The position numbers were made by a program, and so were the translations under genes. This document shows, piece after piece, positions 31,313 to 39,745 of a stretch of DNA of 40,926 nt. Numbering within the stretch: the stretch's first letter is position 1; the number at the start of each line of letters is the position of its first letter. The stretch comes from Bdellovibrio sp. (GTDB lineage: Bacteria > Bdellovibrionota > Bacteriovoracia > Bacteriovoracales > Bacteriovoracaceae): assembly GCA_020720455.1 (NCBI GenBank), contig DYOQ01000005.1, positions 1 to 40,926 on the forward strand. Reading direction: 5' to 3'. The notes under the pieces are model-generated. The model was given only the letters and a program-made list of their open reading frames with translations, made no database searches and was not told where the DNA came from.

Positions 31313-34199
31313 ACTCTTTGGCCAAGTGACAACTATCTTCAAACGTTGTCCTTACAAACTTGTATGGGGAAAGTAGTTTTGCAAAAGTTTCCATAGTATC
31401 TCCCTTCCACTTTTTAATTCTTGAATCAACTACGATAATCGCACCGTGATCACTCTCCGTTCTAAGAAGCCTGCCACATTTTTGTTTTAAACTAAGCGCC
31501 CTGCTTGAAAGATAATATTCACTAAACTCACTTCCGATGTTGGCATCAAAAAAATCTCTTCTTTTTTGAATTACCAAATCCATTCTGACATCTGGAATCT
31601 TATCTATAAATACCAACTGTAAAGCAGCGCCAGGAATATCAATCCCTTCTGCAAACGACTCCATCCCAACAAGTACTGCCTTCCCTTCATTTTTTTTAAA
31701 CTCTTCGACACAGTTATTACACATACCTTGTATGAGCACAGGGATTTGACCTTCAAACTTTGCTAGCAACAACTCAACAGCTTGATCAAACCTTACTTTC
31801 GAAGAAAACAATAAAAGTGTTTTCCCACCAAGTTCATCTATAGTTTTAATAAGCTTACCAACAGTCTCGGGGATAAAAGTTTGATCAAGCATTGCCGGTA
31901 CATTATCACAAAGAAAAAGTTTGGCCCTATGTTCATAATCAAAACAGTATGGAACATTTAATCCAGTCTTAAATCTTTTTTTAGGGTCAAGATACAAGTA
32001 ACCAGTCGACCACTCAACACCTTTGACTCCAGTTACATTTTCAAAATTTCCAAGAGTAGCAGATGTAAAGACTACAGCGCTAGATGGAACAAGAAGCGTA
32101 TCGTGAACAACCTTACCGGAATTAATAGGAGCACAACTAAATGCCAAACCATAGTCATTATGGTACTTAATGGAATTTGCGTACTGATCTTTTCCATCTA
32201 TAGAGGTTTTGAGAGCAATAAAACTCTCTTCTAATTTTGAAACAAACGAACTAAAGCGTGAATATGCCGTCGAGAACTCTTCGGCCACTTGCCCGCTCGT
32301 TGCATCAGACTCAAACTCCTCACAATATTTCCCAAGAAGCTTCAGTGCTAACTCTAAACAGAATGAGATACTTTCAAGTTTATTAATTATCGTTATCGCA
32401 AGTGTATCTGTCGTTCTATTTTTTTCAATCATTGGTTGTTCATTCCAATACTGATCAGTATAGCGAGGCATTTTATGAAAATATGACTCAACTATTTCTC
32501 GCAATGATTCTAGATGTTCTGCCAGCGTACTATTCAATGAAGAAATTTCGACTTTAATACTGTTTATAACTTCAGTTGCATTACGCTCATAATGTTCACT
32601 ACTTCCTATCAAATAAAATAATGGGCCTATTCCAAAAAAATTTGAAAAATTTTTAGATAACTGCTCTAACTCTGCACCAGTTACCTCTAAGCTACACGCA
32701 TTCGTCACTTCTGACTCAAGCCTATGTGCTTCATCTACAACAATATATGCTGGCCGCTTAAAACTATTTGGCCAAGTAAGCATTAGCGCGTGATTACCGA
32801 TTATAATGTCTGCGCCCATTGCTTCTTTAATCCCCCTAATATAGCTGCATCTCTCTTTATGGGGACAACGTTTACCAATGCATGAACGAAAATCAACAAG
32901 AACTGAGCTCTCCATACTTTTCAACTCTTCTATTTGTTTCGTTAAAACATACGGTAACTGCTCTTTTGTAATTGCAAAATCATCCGCGCCTAATCTTGCA
33001 TTATGATAAAAAACTAGATCAAAATAAAACTCAGCAAATCTGGCCCCAAAACTTCTTGCACCCTTCAATAGATCTCCATCTTCACTAAACTGCCTAAATA
33101 ACAGTTCACAAAAATGGTTCCCTGATCCCATCAAATGTTTAACCTTCAACCTATTCTCATTAGCACCGAGCATCTTTCTTAAAATTGGAATATCTTTTGT
33201 GATTGCTTGCTTTTGTAATGTTTTTGTCCCTGTTGCAATCAACACCTGCTTTTTCTCTGACATTGCATAGAGTGCAGCAGGAATTAAATAACCAAGAGTT
33301 TTTCCCGTACCTGTTGGCGCTTGAACAATAGAATGAATTTCGTTTTTAAAGGATTGGCCAACTCTTAGAGACAGCAACTCTTGTCCATCTCTAAAACGAT
33401 ATCCAGGCAAAACAGTATTTAATCTTTCAACATCTCTCAAAATTGCTTTTACATTATCACCAGAAAATTCAGTTGGTACGCTCGGTACACTAGCTACAGA
33501 TACCTGCTGACTTTCAACACTTTTTTTAGAGAGATAATTTTCATAAGCGTTAAGCAGATCAAAGCCGATCTCGTGCCCGATAGCAATTAGATCGCTCAAA
33601 TCTAGCATCAAAAATTTATAATACCAAAAATCTTCCAACTGATATTTAACTATTAAATTACTTATTATCTGATACCGTTCTAAATCTTTTTTTGTGATCA
33701 AGCTAGCAAGCAAAATAACTTTTAACAGATCAACCGAATCCTCAATTCCTCGATGCATCTCACTCTCTGCAATCCCAAAATCGACAATAAATCCTTCAAG
33801 CTTTAATGAACCTCTATCTAGGAATAAGGATGACAAAAATGGCATTGAATCAGCATAAACTACACCACCACTATCAAAAGAACGATTTTTATCTAAAATG
33901 TCGCGGAGAAATGACTCTTCAAAACTAGCATTATGTGCAAGTAAAGTGTGGCCACAAAGTTCTTCTAGCTCATGAAAAACCTCATCAGGCTTAGGAGCGC
34001 TTCGTAACATCTTTTCATTAATACCAGTAAGCTTTTTGATAAACTCAGATAACTTACCCTGATAATTTACAAGGGATGAATATTTTCTTATTAACTTGGT
34101 TCCTTCAAACTGCAAAAAACCAACATCTATGATATTATCACCACTAGGGTCAATACCGGTTGTCTCAATATCTATTGCTGCCCATTTACCTAGATTCAC
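31287..34199 (-). CDS. DnaQ-like exonuclease/DinG-family helicase fusion
   Basis: A 970-residue two-part enzyme. Residues 1-165 form a DEDDh exonuclease: Asp10/Glu12 in IDIETTG, His149 and Asp154 in HRGIED; the second motif HNASFEESFL has Glu94 where Asp is usual. Residues 245-970 form an XPD/DinG-type SF2 helicase: Walker A APTGTGKT (294-301), DEAH (489-492), a C-terminal GMESFAEGIDIPG motif. Four Cys (364, 440, 445, 451) match the spacing of the DinG iron-sulfur cluster. DinG-type helicases unwind DNA in the 5'-3' direction and resolve R-loops. The start is GTG, overlapping the receiver gene stop (GTGA). The exonuclease fusion recalls Gram-positive DinG, but those lack the Fe-S cysteines. 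Confidence 0.9.
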   Translation of the reverse strand: MNLGKWAAIDIETTGIDPSGDNIIDVGFLQFEGTKLIRKYSSLVNYQGKLSEFIKKLTGINEKMLRSAPKPDEVFHELEELCGHTLLAHNASFEESFLRDILDKNRSFDSGGVVYADSMPFLSSLFLDRGSLKLEGFIVDFGIAESEMHRGIEDSVDLLKVILLASLITKKDLERYQIISNLIVKYQLEDFWYYKFLMLDLSDLIAIGHEIGFDLLNAYENYLSKKSVESQQVSVASVPSVPTEFSGDNVKAILRDVERLNTVLPGYRFRDGQELLSLRVGQSFKNEIHSIVQAPTGTGKTLGYLIPAALYAMSEKKQVLIATGTKTLQKQAITKDIPILRKMLGANENRLKVKHLMGSGNHFCELLFRQFSEDGDLLKGARSFGARFAEFYFDLVFYHNARLGADDFAITKEQLPYVLTKQIEELKSMESSVLVDFRSCIGKRCPHKERCSYIRGIKEAMGADIIIGNHALMLTWPNSFKRPAYIVVDEAHRLESEVTNACSLEVTGAELEQLSKNFSNFFGIGPLFYLIGSSEHYERNATEVINSIKVEISSLNSTLAEHLESLREIVESYFHKMPRYTDQYWNEQPMIEKNRTTDTLAITIINKLESISFCLELALKLLGKYCEEFESDATSGQVAEEFSTAYSRFSSFVSKLEESFIALKTSIDGKDQYANSIKYHNDYGLAFSCAPINSGKVVHDTLLVPSSAVVFTSATLGNFENVTGVKGVEWSTGYLYLDPKKRFKTGLNVPYCFDYEHRAKLFLCDNVPAMLDQTFIPETVGKLIKTIDELGGKTLLLFSSKVRFDQAVELLLAKFEGQIPVLIQGMCNNCVEEFKKNEGKAVLVGMESFAEGIDIPGAALQLVFIDKIPDVRMDLVIQKRRDFFDANIGSEFSEYYLSSRALSLKQKCGRLLRTESDHGAIIVVDSRIKKWKGDTMETFAKLLSPYKFVRTTFEDSCHLAKEFICSHQDC

Positions 34200-34594
34200 T
34201 TACCAAAACCAGTCATCTCAACACCCGCATCAGTTCCAATGTCGATGATAAGCTTCTCTAAATCAAACGGCTTTGCGTAAAACTTGCGAGCTCCGGCACT
34301 TATAGCATCATCAATGCTAACATCTGCCTCACCAGAAACAAAATAAAAGAGTGGCCGTGATGCAGCATCAAATTTATTGACAGCATCAAGAACAACCATT
34401 CCACTTCCATTTGGCATTTTAAAATCTGAAACAACAATATCTATTTTTTCTTTTTGAAGTATTTTAACAGCGTCATTACCACTAATGGCCTTTCTTACCA
34501 TAAAGCCTACGTACTTAAACTCTTCTTCTAACAGTTCGAGAATATCTGGCTCATCATCAACAACTAATACTATTGTTTCACCTCTTTTCCTCAA
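34196..34594 (-). CDS. stand-alone response regulator receiver protein (CheY-like)
   Basis: A 132-residue receiver domain: acidic pair Asp13/Asp14 (VVDDEPD), phosphoacceptor Asp57 in VVSDFKMPNGSG, Ser in FVSGEAD, and Lys in YAKPF, all in place. No output domain is present. The start is TTG, supported by AGGGGG five bases upstream and overlapping the previous gene's stop as TTGA. Its own stop overlaps the helicase start (GTGA). It is therefore tightly coupled to both a membrane protein gene and a DinG-type helicase gene; no kinase gene is nearby. Confidence 0.92.
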   Translation of the reverse strand: MRKRGETIVLVVDDEPDILELLEEEFKYVGFMVRKAISGNDAVKILQKEKIDIVVSDFKMPNGSGMVVLDAVNKFDAASRPLFYFVSGEADVSIDDAISAGARKFYAKPFDLEKLIIDIGTDAGVEMTGFGK

Positions 34595-35943
34595 GAAATC
34601 CCCCTAGCATGGCCTCTTCTTAAAATTTTAAACCAAAGCGCAATAAAAGTTAACATAATTGTAACGAATAGAACCATCATAAAATATTTAATTAAAAAAT
34701 ATCCGACATATCCTGCCAACCTGATCAGTGCGCTAAGGATTGAACTATTTTTTATAATGTGAGCATACTTTGGAGCTGTTGAATAATACCAAAATACAAA
34801 AATCTTTCCAAATTTGTTTTTCAATAAAACATTATCTCTGAGTGATCTAAAATAATCCAAAACATAGTGAGGATTTTGAAATCCAGCTGTCAACAAATAA
34901 CATTGCTGTTGATCGAGTAGCTCTTCAAACGGTTTAGGTTCCACTCCATGTGATGCTGTTAACTTCGTCGCAAAAAGAAACTTATTAACACTCGCTATTG
35001 CAAAATAGTATGTCGTATTGTTTGTAAGATCATCAACAGTCAAATCACCTGATGTTATAAAAGGATAAAATTTATGAATACTATTTCGATAAGAATCTGG
35101 GAATGATCCAGCTCCGATTTCTGAACCAATACTATAAGCAATTGTCTTATAGCTGTTTGAAATATTATCTGCACTTGCAATATGAACAACGGCCTGTTCA
35201 TCTCTTGGTGATATCGTAGAATCTATTTCAACCGTGTCATCATCTGCATCAGGAACAGCACTCGATAGATAGAATTGAACAAACGCCCCGCCTTTTACAC
35301 TATCTGCGGTTATGTCACTGACTGGACTTGAAACGTCCTCTTCACATGTATCTGCTCCACTGCTATTAAGAGTGGCCAGAAAAAAGTAGGCGTAAACGTT
35401 AGACTTTGTACTATTTTCAGTTAAATTTTCTGCTGTTAAACCTGAGATACTTGAGAATTCGAACTGACAAGTAACTTCATAACTTCCAGATTGATCCATA
35501 TATGAACCGCAACTATTATCATCAAACGGAATTCTCTGCCAATCCCCAGAAGATTCTGTTCCAATCTTAGTTAATACGCACACCCGTCGCTTGGTACTAT
35601 CAATTACTTCAGCCTCAAGCTTAACTGAAATGGTACCCGTATAACTTCCGCTAAGCTCCGTTGGAATACCTGCATAAATAGCTTGCCGGGCCTCATTTAC
35701 GCCCCCCCCATCTTGTTCATCAACTGGAATATAAATTTTAGCAGGAGCGGAAAAACTACTTCCACCATCTGTTCCCTCTTCTGCATACAGTTCAAAACTA
35801 CCAGGAGAGACTATTGTAGCAGAACCTGAATTGCGATCATAATCATCTGGTAAATTAAATCTTACTGTATTAGAAACCTCATCAGCGATCACTATCGTTA
35901 CGATAAAAAAAGAGAGCAGATAAGTTAAAAAATGCTTTTTCAC
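34591..35943 (-). CDS. exported protein with C-terminal membrane anchor
   Basis: A 450-residue protein: signal peptide (MKKHFLTYLLSFFIVTIVIA), a long beta-rich, Ser/Thr/Asp-rich extracytoplasmic region, a stretch NNTTYYFAIASVNKF that looks like the end of a fibronectin type III-like fold, and a transmembrane helix near the end (MMVLFVTIMLTFIALWF, about 420-440) followed by the basic tail KILRRGHARG. The tail would face the cytoplasm. The start is GTG with no ribosome site. First gene of a three-gene coupled unit with the receiver and helicase; a signalling input is imaginable but unsupported. Confidence 0.65.
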   Translation of the reverse strand: MKKHFLTYLLSFFIVTIVIADEVSNTVRFNLPDDYDRNSGSATIVSPGSFELYAEEGTDGGSSFSAPAKIYIPVDEQDGGGVNEARQAIYAGIPTELSGSYTGTISVKLEAEVIDSTKRRVCVLTKIGTESSGDWQRIPFDDNSCGSYMDQSGSYEVTCQFEFSSISGLTAENLTENSTKSNVYAYFFLATLNSSGADTCEEDVSSPVSDITADSVKGGAFVQFYLSSAVPDADDDTVEIDSTISPRDEQAVVHIASADNISNSYKTIAYSIGSEIGAGSFPDSYRNSIHKFYPFITSGDLTVDDLTNNTTYYFAIASVNKFLFATKLTASHGVEPKPFEELLDQQQCYLLTAGFQNPHYVLDYFRSLRDNVLLKNKFGKIFVFWYYSTAPKYAHIIKNSSILSALIRLAGYVGYFLIKYFMMVLFVTIMLTFIALWFKILRRGHARGIS

Positions 35944-35949
35944 TTAAAA

Positions 35950-35978
35950 AGTATAATTTCTTTTAATAACAACTGCAA
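35950..35978 (-). promoter_or_regulatory. promoter very close to the GTG at 35943
   Basis: On the minus strand TTGCAG (35978-35973) and TATACT (35955-35950) are 17 bases apart. Transcription would start at or next to the GTG at 35943, consistent with a leaderless mRNA; no Shine-Dalgarno sequence is present. The -35 is a weak match. Confidence 0.4.
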
Positions 35979-36004
35979 GCACCTTGAAATATTACTCAAG
36001 GTGC
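35979..36004. promoter_or_regulatory. 9-bp inverted repeat in a divergent intergenic region
   Basis: GCACCTTGA (35979-35987) and TCAAGGTGC (35996-36004) are perfect inverted arms around 8 bases, directly adjacent to the putative -35 of the minus-strand gene and upstream of the aminotransferase. With no T-run on either side it is more like an operator than a terminator. Confidence 0.45.
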
Positions 36005-36052
36005 GTGATACTCTCACCTTCAACTCTTTACCTATTATAAGGTTGGTTCATC

Positions 36053-36931
36053 ATGAAAATTGTACCTGTAGTAAATATAAATGGCCTATTAGTAGACATT
36101 GAAGATGCAAAAATCTCTGTTTTTGACAGAGGATTTCTTTATGGTGATTCAATCTATGAAGTAACCAGAACCTATAACCGTATACCCGTGCTACTCGATG
36201 AACACTTAGATAGACTGTGGTACTCCGCTGAGCGATTAAGCATCCCGATGATTCACTCGAGGGAGTTAATTAAAAATGAAATCAACAAAACCCTCGTAAA
36301 ACTTAACCAAGATGATGCTTACATCAGAGTAATCATAACAAGAGGAGAGGGTGAGATTGGACTAGACCCAAACCTAAGCACAAATAATAATTTAATCATC
36401 ATCACCAAACATTTAAAAGGGTATCCTTCATGGTGGTACGAAGATGGTGTTACACTAATAACTGCCCAAATTATGAGAAATCCCAAAAATGCCACTGATC
36501 CAAGTATAAAATCTGGCAACTATTTAAATAACGTCATGGCCATGACCGAAGCTAGTAAACAAAAAGCGTTCGACGCCATAATGCTAAACCAGCAAGGGTT
36601 TGTCACAGAAGGAACTTGTAGTAATATCTGGATAATTAAAGATGGGGTTATCAACACTCCTCCACTTCATGCTGGAATTCTCGATGGAATAACTAAGCAA
36701 CAACTCTTAAAACTCATCAAAGAACGTGGACTAAAGGCAAGTGAGCTTAACTTTACTCCAGATGATATTAAAAATAGTGATGAGTGTTTCATGAGTAGTT
36801 CAACGAGAGAGATCGTACCTGTGAAATCTTTAGATGGCGTTACAATTGGAACTGGAAAACCTGGTATAATTACAAAACAGCTAATGTCTCTTTATAAAAA
36901 CTCAACAAGAGCGATGACTGTTCCTAAATAG
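36053..36931 (+). CDS. class IV PLP-dependent aminotransferase
   Basis: A 292-residue fold-type IV PLP enzyme, the group containing branched-chain aminotransferase, D-amino-acid aminotransferase and aminodeoxychorismate lyase. Seen: DRGFLYGDSIYEV (25-37), the RGEGEIGLDP region, catalytic Lys153 in SIKSGNYLNN (151-160), the PLP-phosphate segment TEGTCSNIW, and SSSTREIVPV near the end. The motif set fits a branched-chain or D-amino-acid aminotransferase better than a lyase, but substrate cannot be told from sequence by eye. Only one base separates its stop from that of the convergent Nudix fusion gene. Confidence 0.88.
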   Translation: MKIVPVVNINGLLVDIEDAKISVFDRGFLYGDSIYEVTRTYNRIPVLLDEHLDRLWYSAERLSIPMIHSRELIKNEINKTLVKLNQDDAYIRVIITRGEGEIGLDPNLSTNNNLIIITKHLKGYPSWWYEDGVTLITAQIMRNPKNATDPSIKSGNYLNNVMAMTEASKQKAFDAIMLNQQGFVTEGTCSNIWIIKDGVINTPPLHAGILDGITKQQLLKLIKERGLKASELNFTPDDIKNSDECFMSSSTREIVPVKSLDGVTIGTGKPGIITKQLMSLYKNSTRAMTVPK

Positions 36932-36932
36932 T

Positions 36933-37913
36933 CTATTTTCTAATCAACGTTGATGACAAATTTTCGTATTGATGGTTTTTCAGCACTTCAATTTCAACAG
37001 AATAACCAGAGTTAATTTTTTTGATTAACTCTAAACGTTGACCAGCGTCCCCATCCCTAGGAACAACCCATATTTTATCAACTATTTTTAATAAACGGTC
37101 TGGATCTTTCCATTTAAACAGATCTGCAAACGTATCATCTCCAAGAATAAGTTCTCTCGTTGTTGAGTTAATAGTTGATACCAAATCAACCGTATAATTA
37201 GGACTCTCTCTTCCAAAGAAACCTGGATAAATAGGTGCCACATTTTCAAAAAAATTACAGATCAACTTTAGCGATTTCCAATAACAACACTCTCCCTTAT
37301 TCTCTTTCCAAGGATTGCTATCGGCCACAATTAATAAATTTGAAGAAGGACAAAGTGTCAAACAACTACTATGGCCCATGTGCGGTGGTGAAAAACTTCC
37401 ACCAAAAATTGTAACTTGGTGATTAAAATCTTGGCCCAAATTTTTTCCACAACTAAACATCTTTGGTAGATCAATGCTTGGAACACCTTTTCTGCTTGAA
37501 ATAAATGGAAAGAAAAGACCTATCGCTTCAGCAAGAATCGCTCCATGATCAAACGCTAATTCATCAATCGCTGAAACCCTCACCCACTTGGCATCTAGCG
37601 CATCATCCATACCAGAAACATTTTTTTCTTCTTTCGTTAAGAATAGAAATGGAAACGTCCGCACTGTTCCTCTCGGATCCCTGCGATATTTATCTCTAAC
37701 TGTAAGAGGAAAAACTAAATCATCATCAATAACCAATCCAGTCTCTTCAAGCAACTCTCGTCTCGTTCCAGCTAATGGGTCTTCGCCCGCATTTAAAAAT
37801 CCGCCAGGGAAGGCCCAACCATTTTTGTAAGGTTCATTTTTTCTTTTAACTAAAAGAATTGAAAGATCTTCTCCACTTCCACTTAAGACTACAGCATCTC
37901 CGGTCATCTTCAT
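36933..37913 (-). CDS. Nudix hydrolase/NMN-type adenylyltransferase fusion
   Basis: A 326-residue bifunctional candidate. Residues 1-145 are a Nudix domain with the full box GGFLNAGEDP, AGTRRELLEETG (37-59). Residues 166-326 are a nucleotidyltransferase: GGSFSPPHMGH (171-181) with the HxGH motif, and SSTLIRK at the C-terminus, as in NadD/NadM enzymes. Known NadM-Nudix fusions (for example cyanobacterial slr0787) make NAD and cleave ADP-ribose and carry the domains in the opposite order. A role in NAD turnover is likely. The ATG follows the stop of the zinc-finger/histone-fold gene directly (TAGATG), so the two are translated together. Confidence 0.85.
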   Translation of the reverse strand: MKMTGDAVVLSGSGEDLSILLVKRKNEPYKNGWAFPGGFLNAGEDPLAGTRRELLEETGLVIDDDLVFPLTVRDKYRRDPRGTVRTFPFLFLTKEEKNVSGMDDALDAKWVRVSAIDELAFDHGAILAEAIGLFFPFISSRKGVPSIDLPKMFSCGKNLGQDFNHQVTIFGGSFSPPHMGHSSCLTLCPSSNLLIVADSNPWKENKGECCYWKSLKLICNFFENVAPIYPGFFGRESPNYTVDLVSTINSTTRELILGDDTFADLFKWKDPDRLLKIVDKIWVVPRDGDAGQRLELIKKINSGYSVEIEVLKNHQYENLSSTLIRK

Positions 37914-38360
37914 CTAGAAATCCCGATCCATCACCGTCTTTCTACCTTCTGATCTGGCCTTTTCAATCGCTTTATCACACTCTGTTCTTACTATATCAGA
38001 AAGAACTTCTGCCACATCGCCAGAAGTATTCATATCCGCTCTTGCTTTGATATAGCTTTTTAACTTTGAAACAACAATTAAGATATCTCTTGGAATATCT
38101 GCTTTAGCAGCAGCTGTTGTTCGGCTTGAAGCATCGCCAGTGATGATAATTTTTCTTCGTAATCCACCTGTTTCATCTAATGATGTCGGGGCGACCTCTT
38201 CCTCTGCCCACGCTGACTTATGGCCCATAACACCGTTATGCACATCCCAACAAGTAACCGAGCAAAAAACAGATTTTCTACAACTTGAGATACTACAGAC
38301 CTGATAAATACCACCTAGTGGAATATCTTTTTTGCATATACTACATTTTCTCCAACTCAT
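37914..38360 (-). CDS. zinc-finger protein with C-terminal histone-like fold
   Basis: 148 residues in two parts. Residues 1-47 hold C6-x2-C9, C22-x4-C27, C33-x3-C37, H41 and H47, a cross-braced zinc finger similar to MYND/ZZ types. After a linker, residues about 89-148 read as a histone-like pattern: a helix ILIVVSKLKSYIKARADMN, a long helix through VAEVLSDIVRTECDKAIEKA, then the hallmark loop GRKTVMDRDF, which parallels the RKTxxxxD of archaeal histones and of bacterial histones. I recall zinc-finger histones being described in bacterial surveys. DNA binding is inferred. AGGAGAG supports the start. Confidence 0.72.
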   Translation of the reverse strand: MSWRKCSICKKDIPLGGIYQVCSISSCRKSVFCSVTCWDVHNGVMGHKSAWAEEEVAPTSLDETGGLRRKIIITGDASSRTTAAAKADIPRDILIVVSKLKSYIKARADMNTSGDVAEVLSDIVRTECDKAIEKARSEGRKTVMDRDF

Positions 38361-38490
38361 TTTAACTCTCCTATTGCTGTTTTAATGGCACATCGCTTAA
38401 CCATTTAAAAAAAACTGTACAAACCAAATCAACCATTATCTAATTTATCACTGAAAAAAATGGACTGCAAAATTAATTAAGGAGCAATTT

Positions 38491-39021
38491 ATGAAAAAAA
38501 TTTTAATTGGACTAGTTTCTCTTATGCTAACCGTTGCTGTTATGGCCGAAATACACCCGAAAGGGAAATTAACAGGGACCAATGCTAGCCTAGTAACTTA
38601 TGACCATGCATTTGCTGGGGAAATGAATGGCATTGTAATTTTTGGTGTTCTAGATGAGTCAATCTTCACATCTGAAATTACAATAAGAAAGTATGGACAA
38701 ACAATTAGAGCTGAATTTAAAAAACAAGAGAATAACACTCTTGGAGGCAACGTAACTTACAAACTAGAAGATAGAGAAGTTGCGTTCAATATTACTCTTA
38801 ACAAGATTGATCCAAAAACCAAACAGATTTCCTTGAATGCTGCAGGAGAAGAGGTAGTAATCGCTATAACTTCTGAAGGTTTCGCTGATGGCCATTTTAT
38901 TAATCCTACAATTACATTTACTCTTGGTGGAAACGCTTATGAGTACCACATGGTAGGAGAGGCTTGCTACGGAATGCTAGCACATTTCTCAATGATGCTA
39001 ATCTCTGTAAACCTTGTATAA
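38491..39021 (+). CDS. secreted beta-rich protein of unknown function
   Basis: 176 residues with a signal peptide (MKKILIGLVSLMLTVAVMA, cleaved after about residue 19). The mature protein consists mainly of alternating strands (EITIRKYGQTIRAEFKK, VAFNITLNKIDPKTKQISL, ITSEGFADGHF), suggesting a beta-sandwich or lipocalin-like barrel, and has a single Cys (GEACYG). AAGGAG gives a clear start. A good terminator follows, so the gene is a separate unit. No family recognised. Confidence 0.65.
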   Translation: MKKILIGLVSLMLTVAVMAEIHPKGKLTGTNASLVTYDHAFAGEMNGIVIFGVLDESIFTSEITIRKYGQTIRAEFKKQENNTLGGNVTYKLEDREVAFNITLNKIDPKTKQISLNAAGEEVVIAITSEGFADGHFINPTITFTLGGNAYEYHMVGEACYGMLAHFSMMLISVNLV

Positions 39022-39045
39022 TAAATCTTTCTAAAAAAAATCGCT

Positions 39046-39076
39046 GGGCCTCTTATTTAATGTAAGTGGCCCTTTT
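39046..39076 (+). terminator. intrinsic terminator after the secreted protein gene
   Basis: GGGCC and CTTA pair with TAAG and GGCCC (one T-T mismatch) around a 7-base loop, followed by TTTTATTATT. An A-run upstream (39033-39040) would make it work on both strands. Confidence 0.7.
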
Positions 39077-39097
39077 ATTATTGTAAGAGGTAGAAAA

Positions 39098-39652
39098 ATG
39101 AAAATATTAACGATTCTGATTATGATGTTTACAATTATGCCTAGCTTTTGCCAAAACTCTACAGTTTCGTTAGATACAACGTATGGTGAAATCCAGATTG
39201 AGCTGTTTGAAAAAGAGGCCCCCATCTCTGTGAAAAATTTTCTACAATACGTTGAGGCCGGTTTTTACAACGGAACCATCTTTCACCGCGTAATCGATAA
39301 TTTTATGATTCAAGGCGGAGGATTTGATAAAGAGATGAATCAAAAAGAGGGAAAAAATCCAATTAAAAACGAAGCTACTAACGGATTAACAAATAGCGAA
39401 GGAACCGTTGCAATGGCAAGAACTAGTGAAGTAGATAGTGCTACGGCACAGTTTTTCATTAACGTTAACGAAAATACCTTTTTAAACCATATAGACGGAA
39501 CGCCAAAAGGGTTTGGATACGCTGTATTTGGGAAAGTTATCAAAGGTATGAGCGTGGTTAATCAAATACGAAAAGTAAAAACCAACAACAAAGGGCCACA
39601 TAGCAACGTACCGGAACAAATCATCGAAATTAAAAGTGCAAAAAAATTATAA
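39098..39652 (+). CDS. exported cyclophilin-type peptidyl-prolyl isomerase
   Basis: A 184-residue cyclophilin with a signal peptide (hydrophobic core LTILIMMFTIMPSF), so probably periplasmic like PpiA. Catalytic-domain motifs: FHRVIDNFMIQGG (about 66-78) with the catalytic Arg, then MARTSEVDSATAQFFIN and FGYAVFGKVIKGM. It should catalyse cis-trans isomerisation of X-Pro bonds during folding of exported proteins. The Trp that confers cyclosporin sensitivity is not evident. AGAGG precedes the ATG. The cleavage site contains Cys (SFCQ) but does not make a lipobox. Confidence 0.92.
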   Translation: MKILTILIMMFTIMPSFCQNSTVSLDTTYGEIQIELFEKEAPISVKNFLQYVEAGFYNGTIFHRVIDNFMIQGGGFDKEMNQKEGKNPIKNEATNGLTNSEGTVAMARTSEVDSATAQFFINVNENTFLNHIDGTPKGFGYAVFGKVIKGMSVVNQIRKVKTNNKGPHSNVPEQIIEIKSAKKL

Positions 39653-39745
39653 TTTACAAGTTTTAAGCTTATATGTACCATTTTAATAGCAATTTATTAA
39701 CTTAGATATTTTATCTAAAAAATTTCATCAACGAAGGAATGAATT

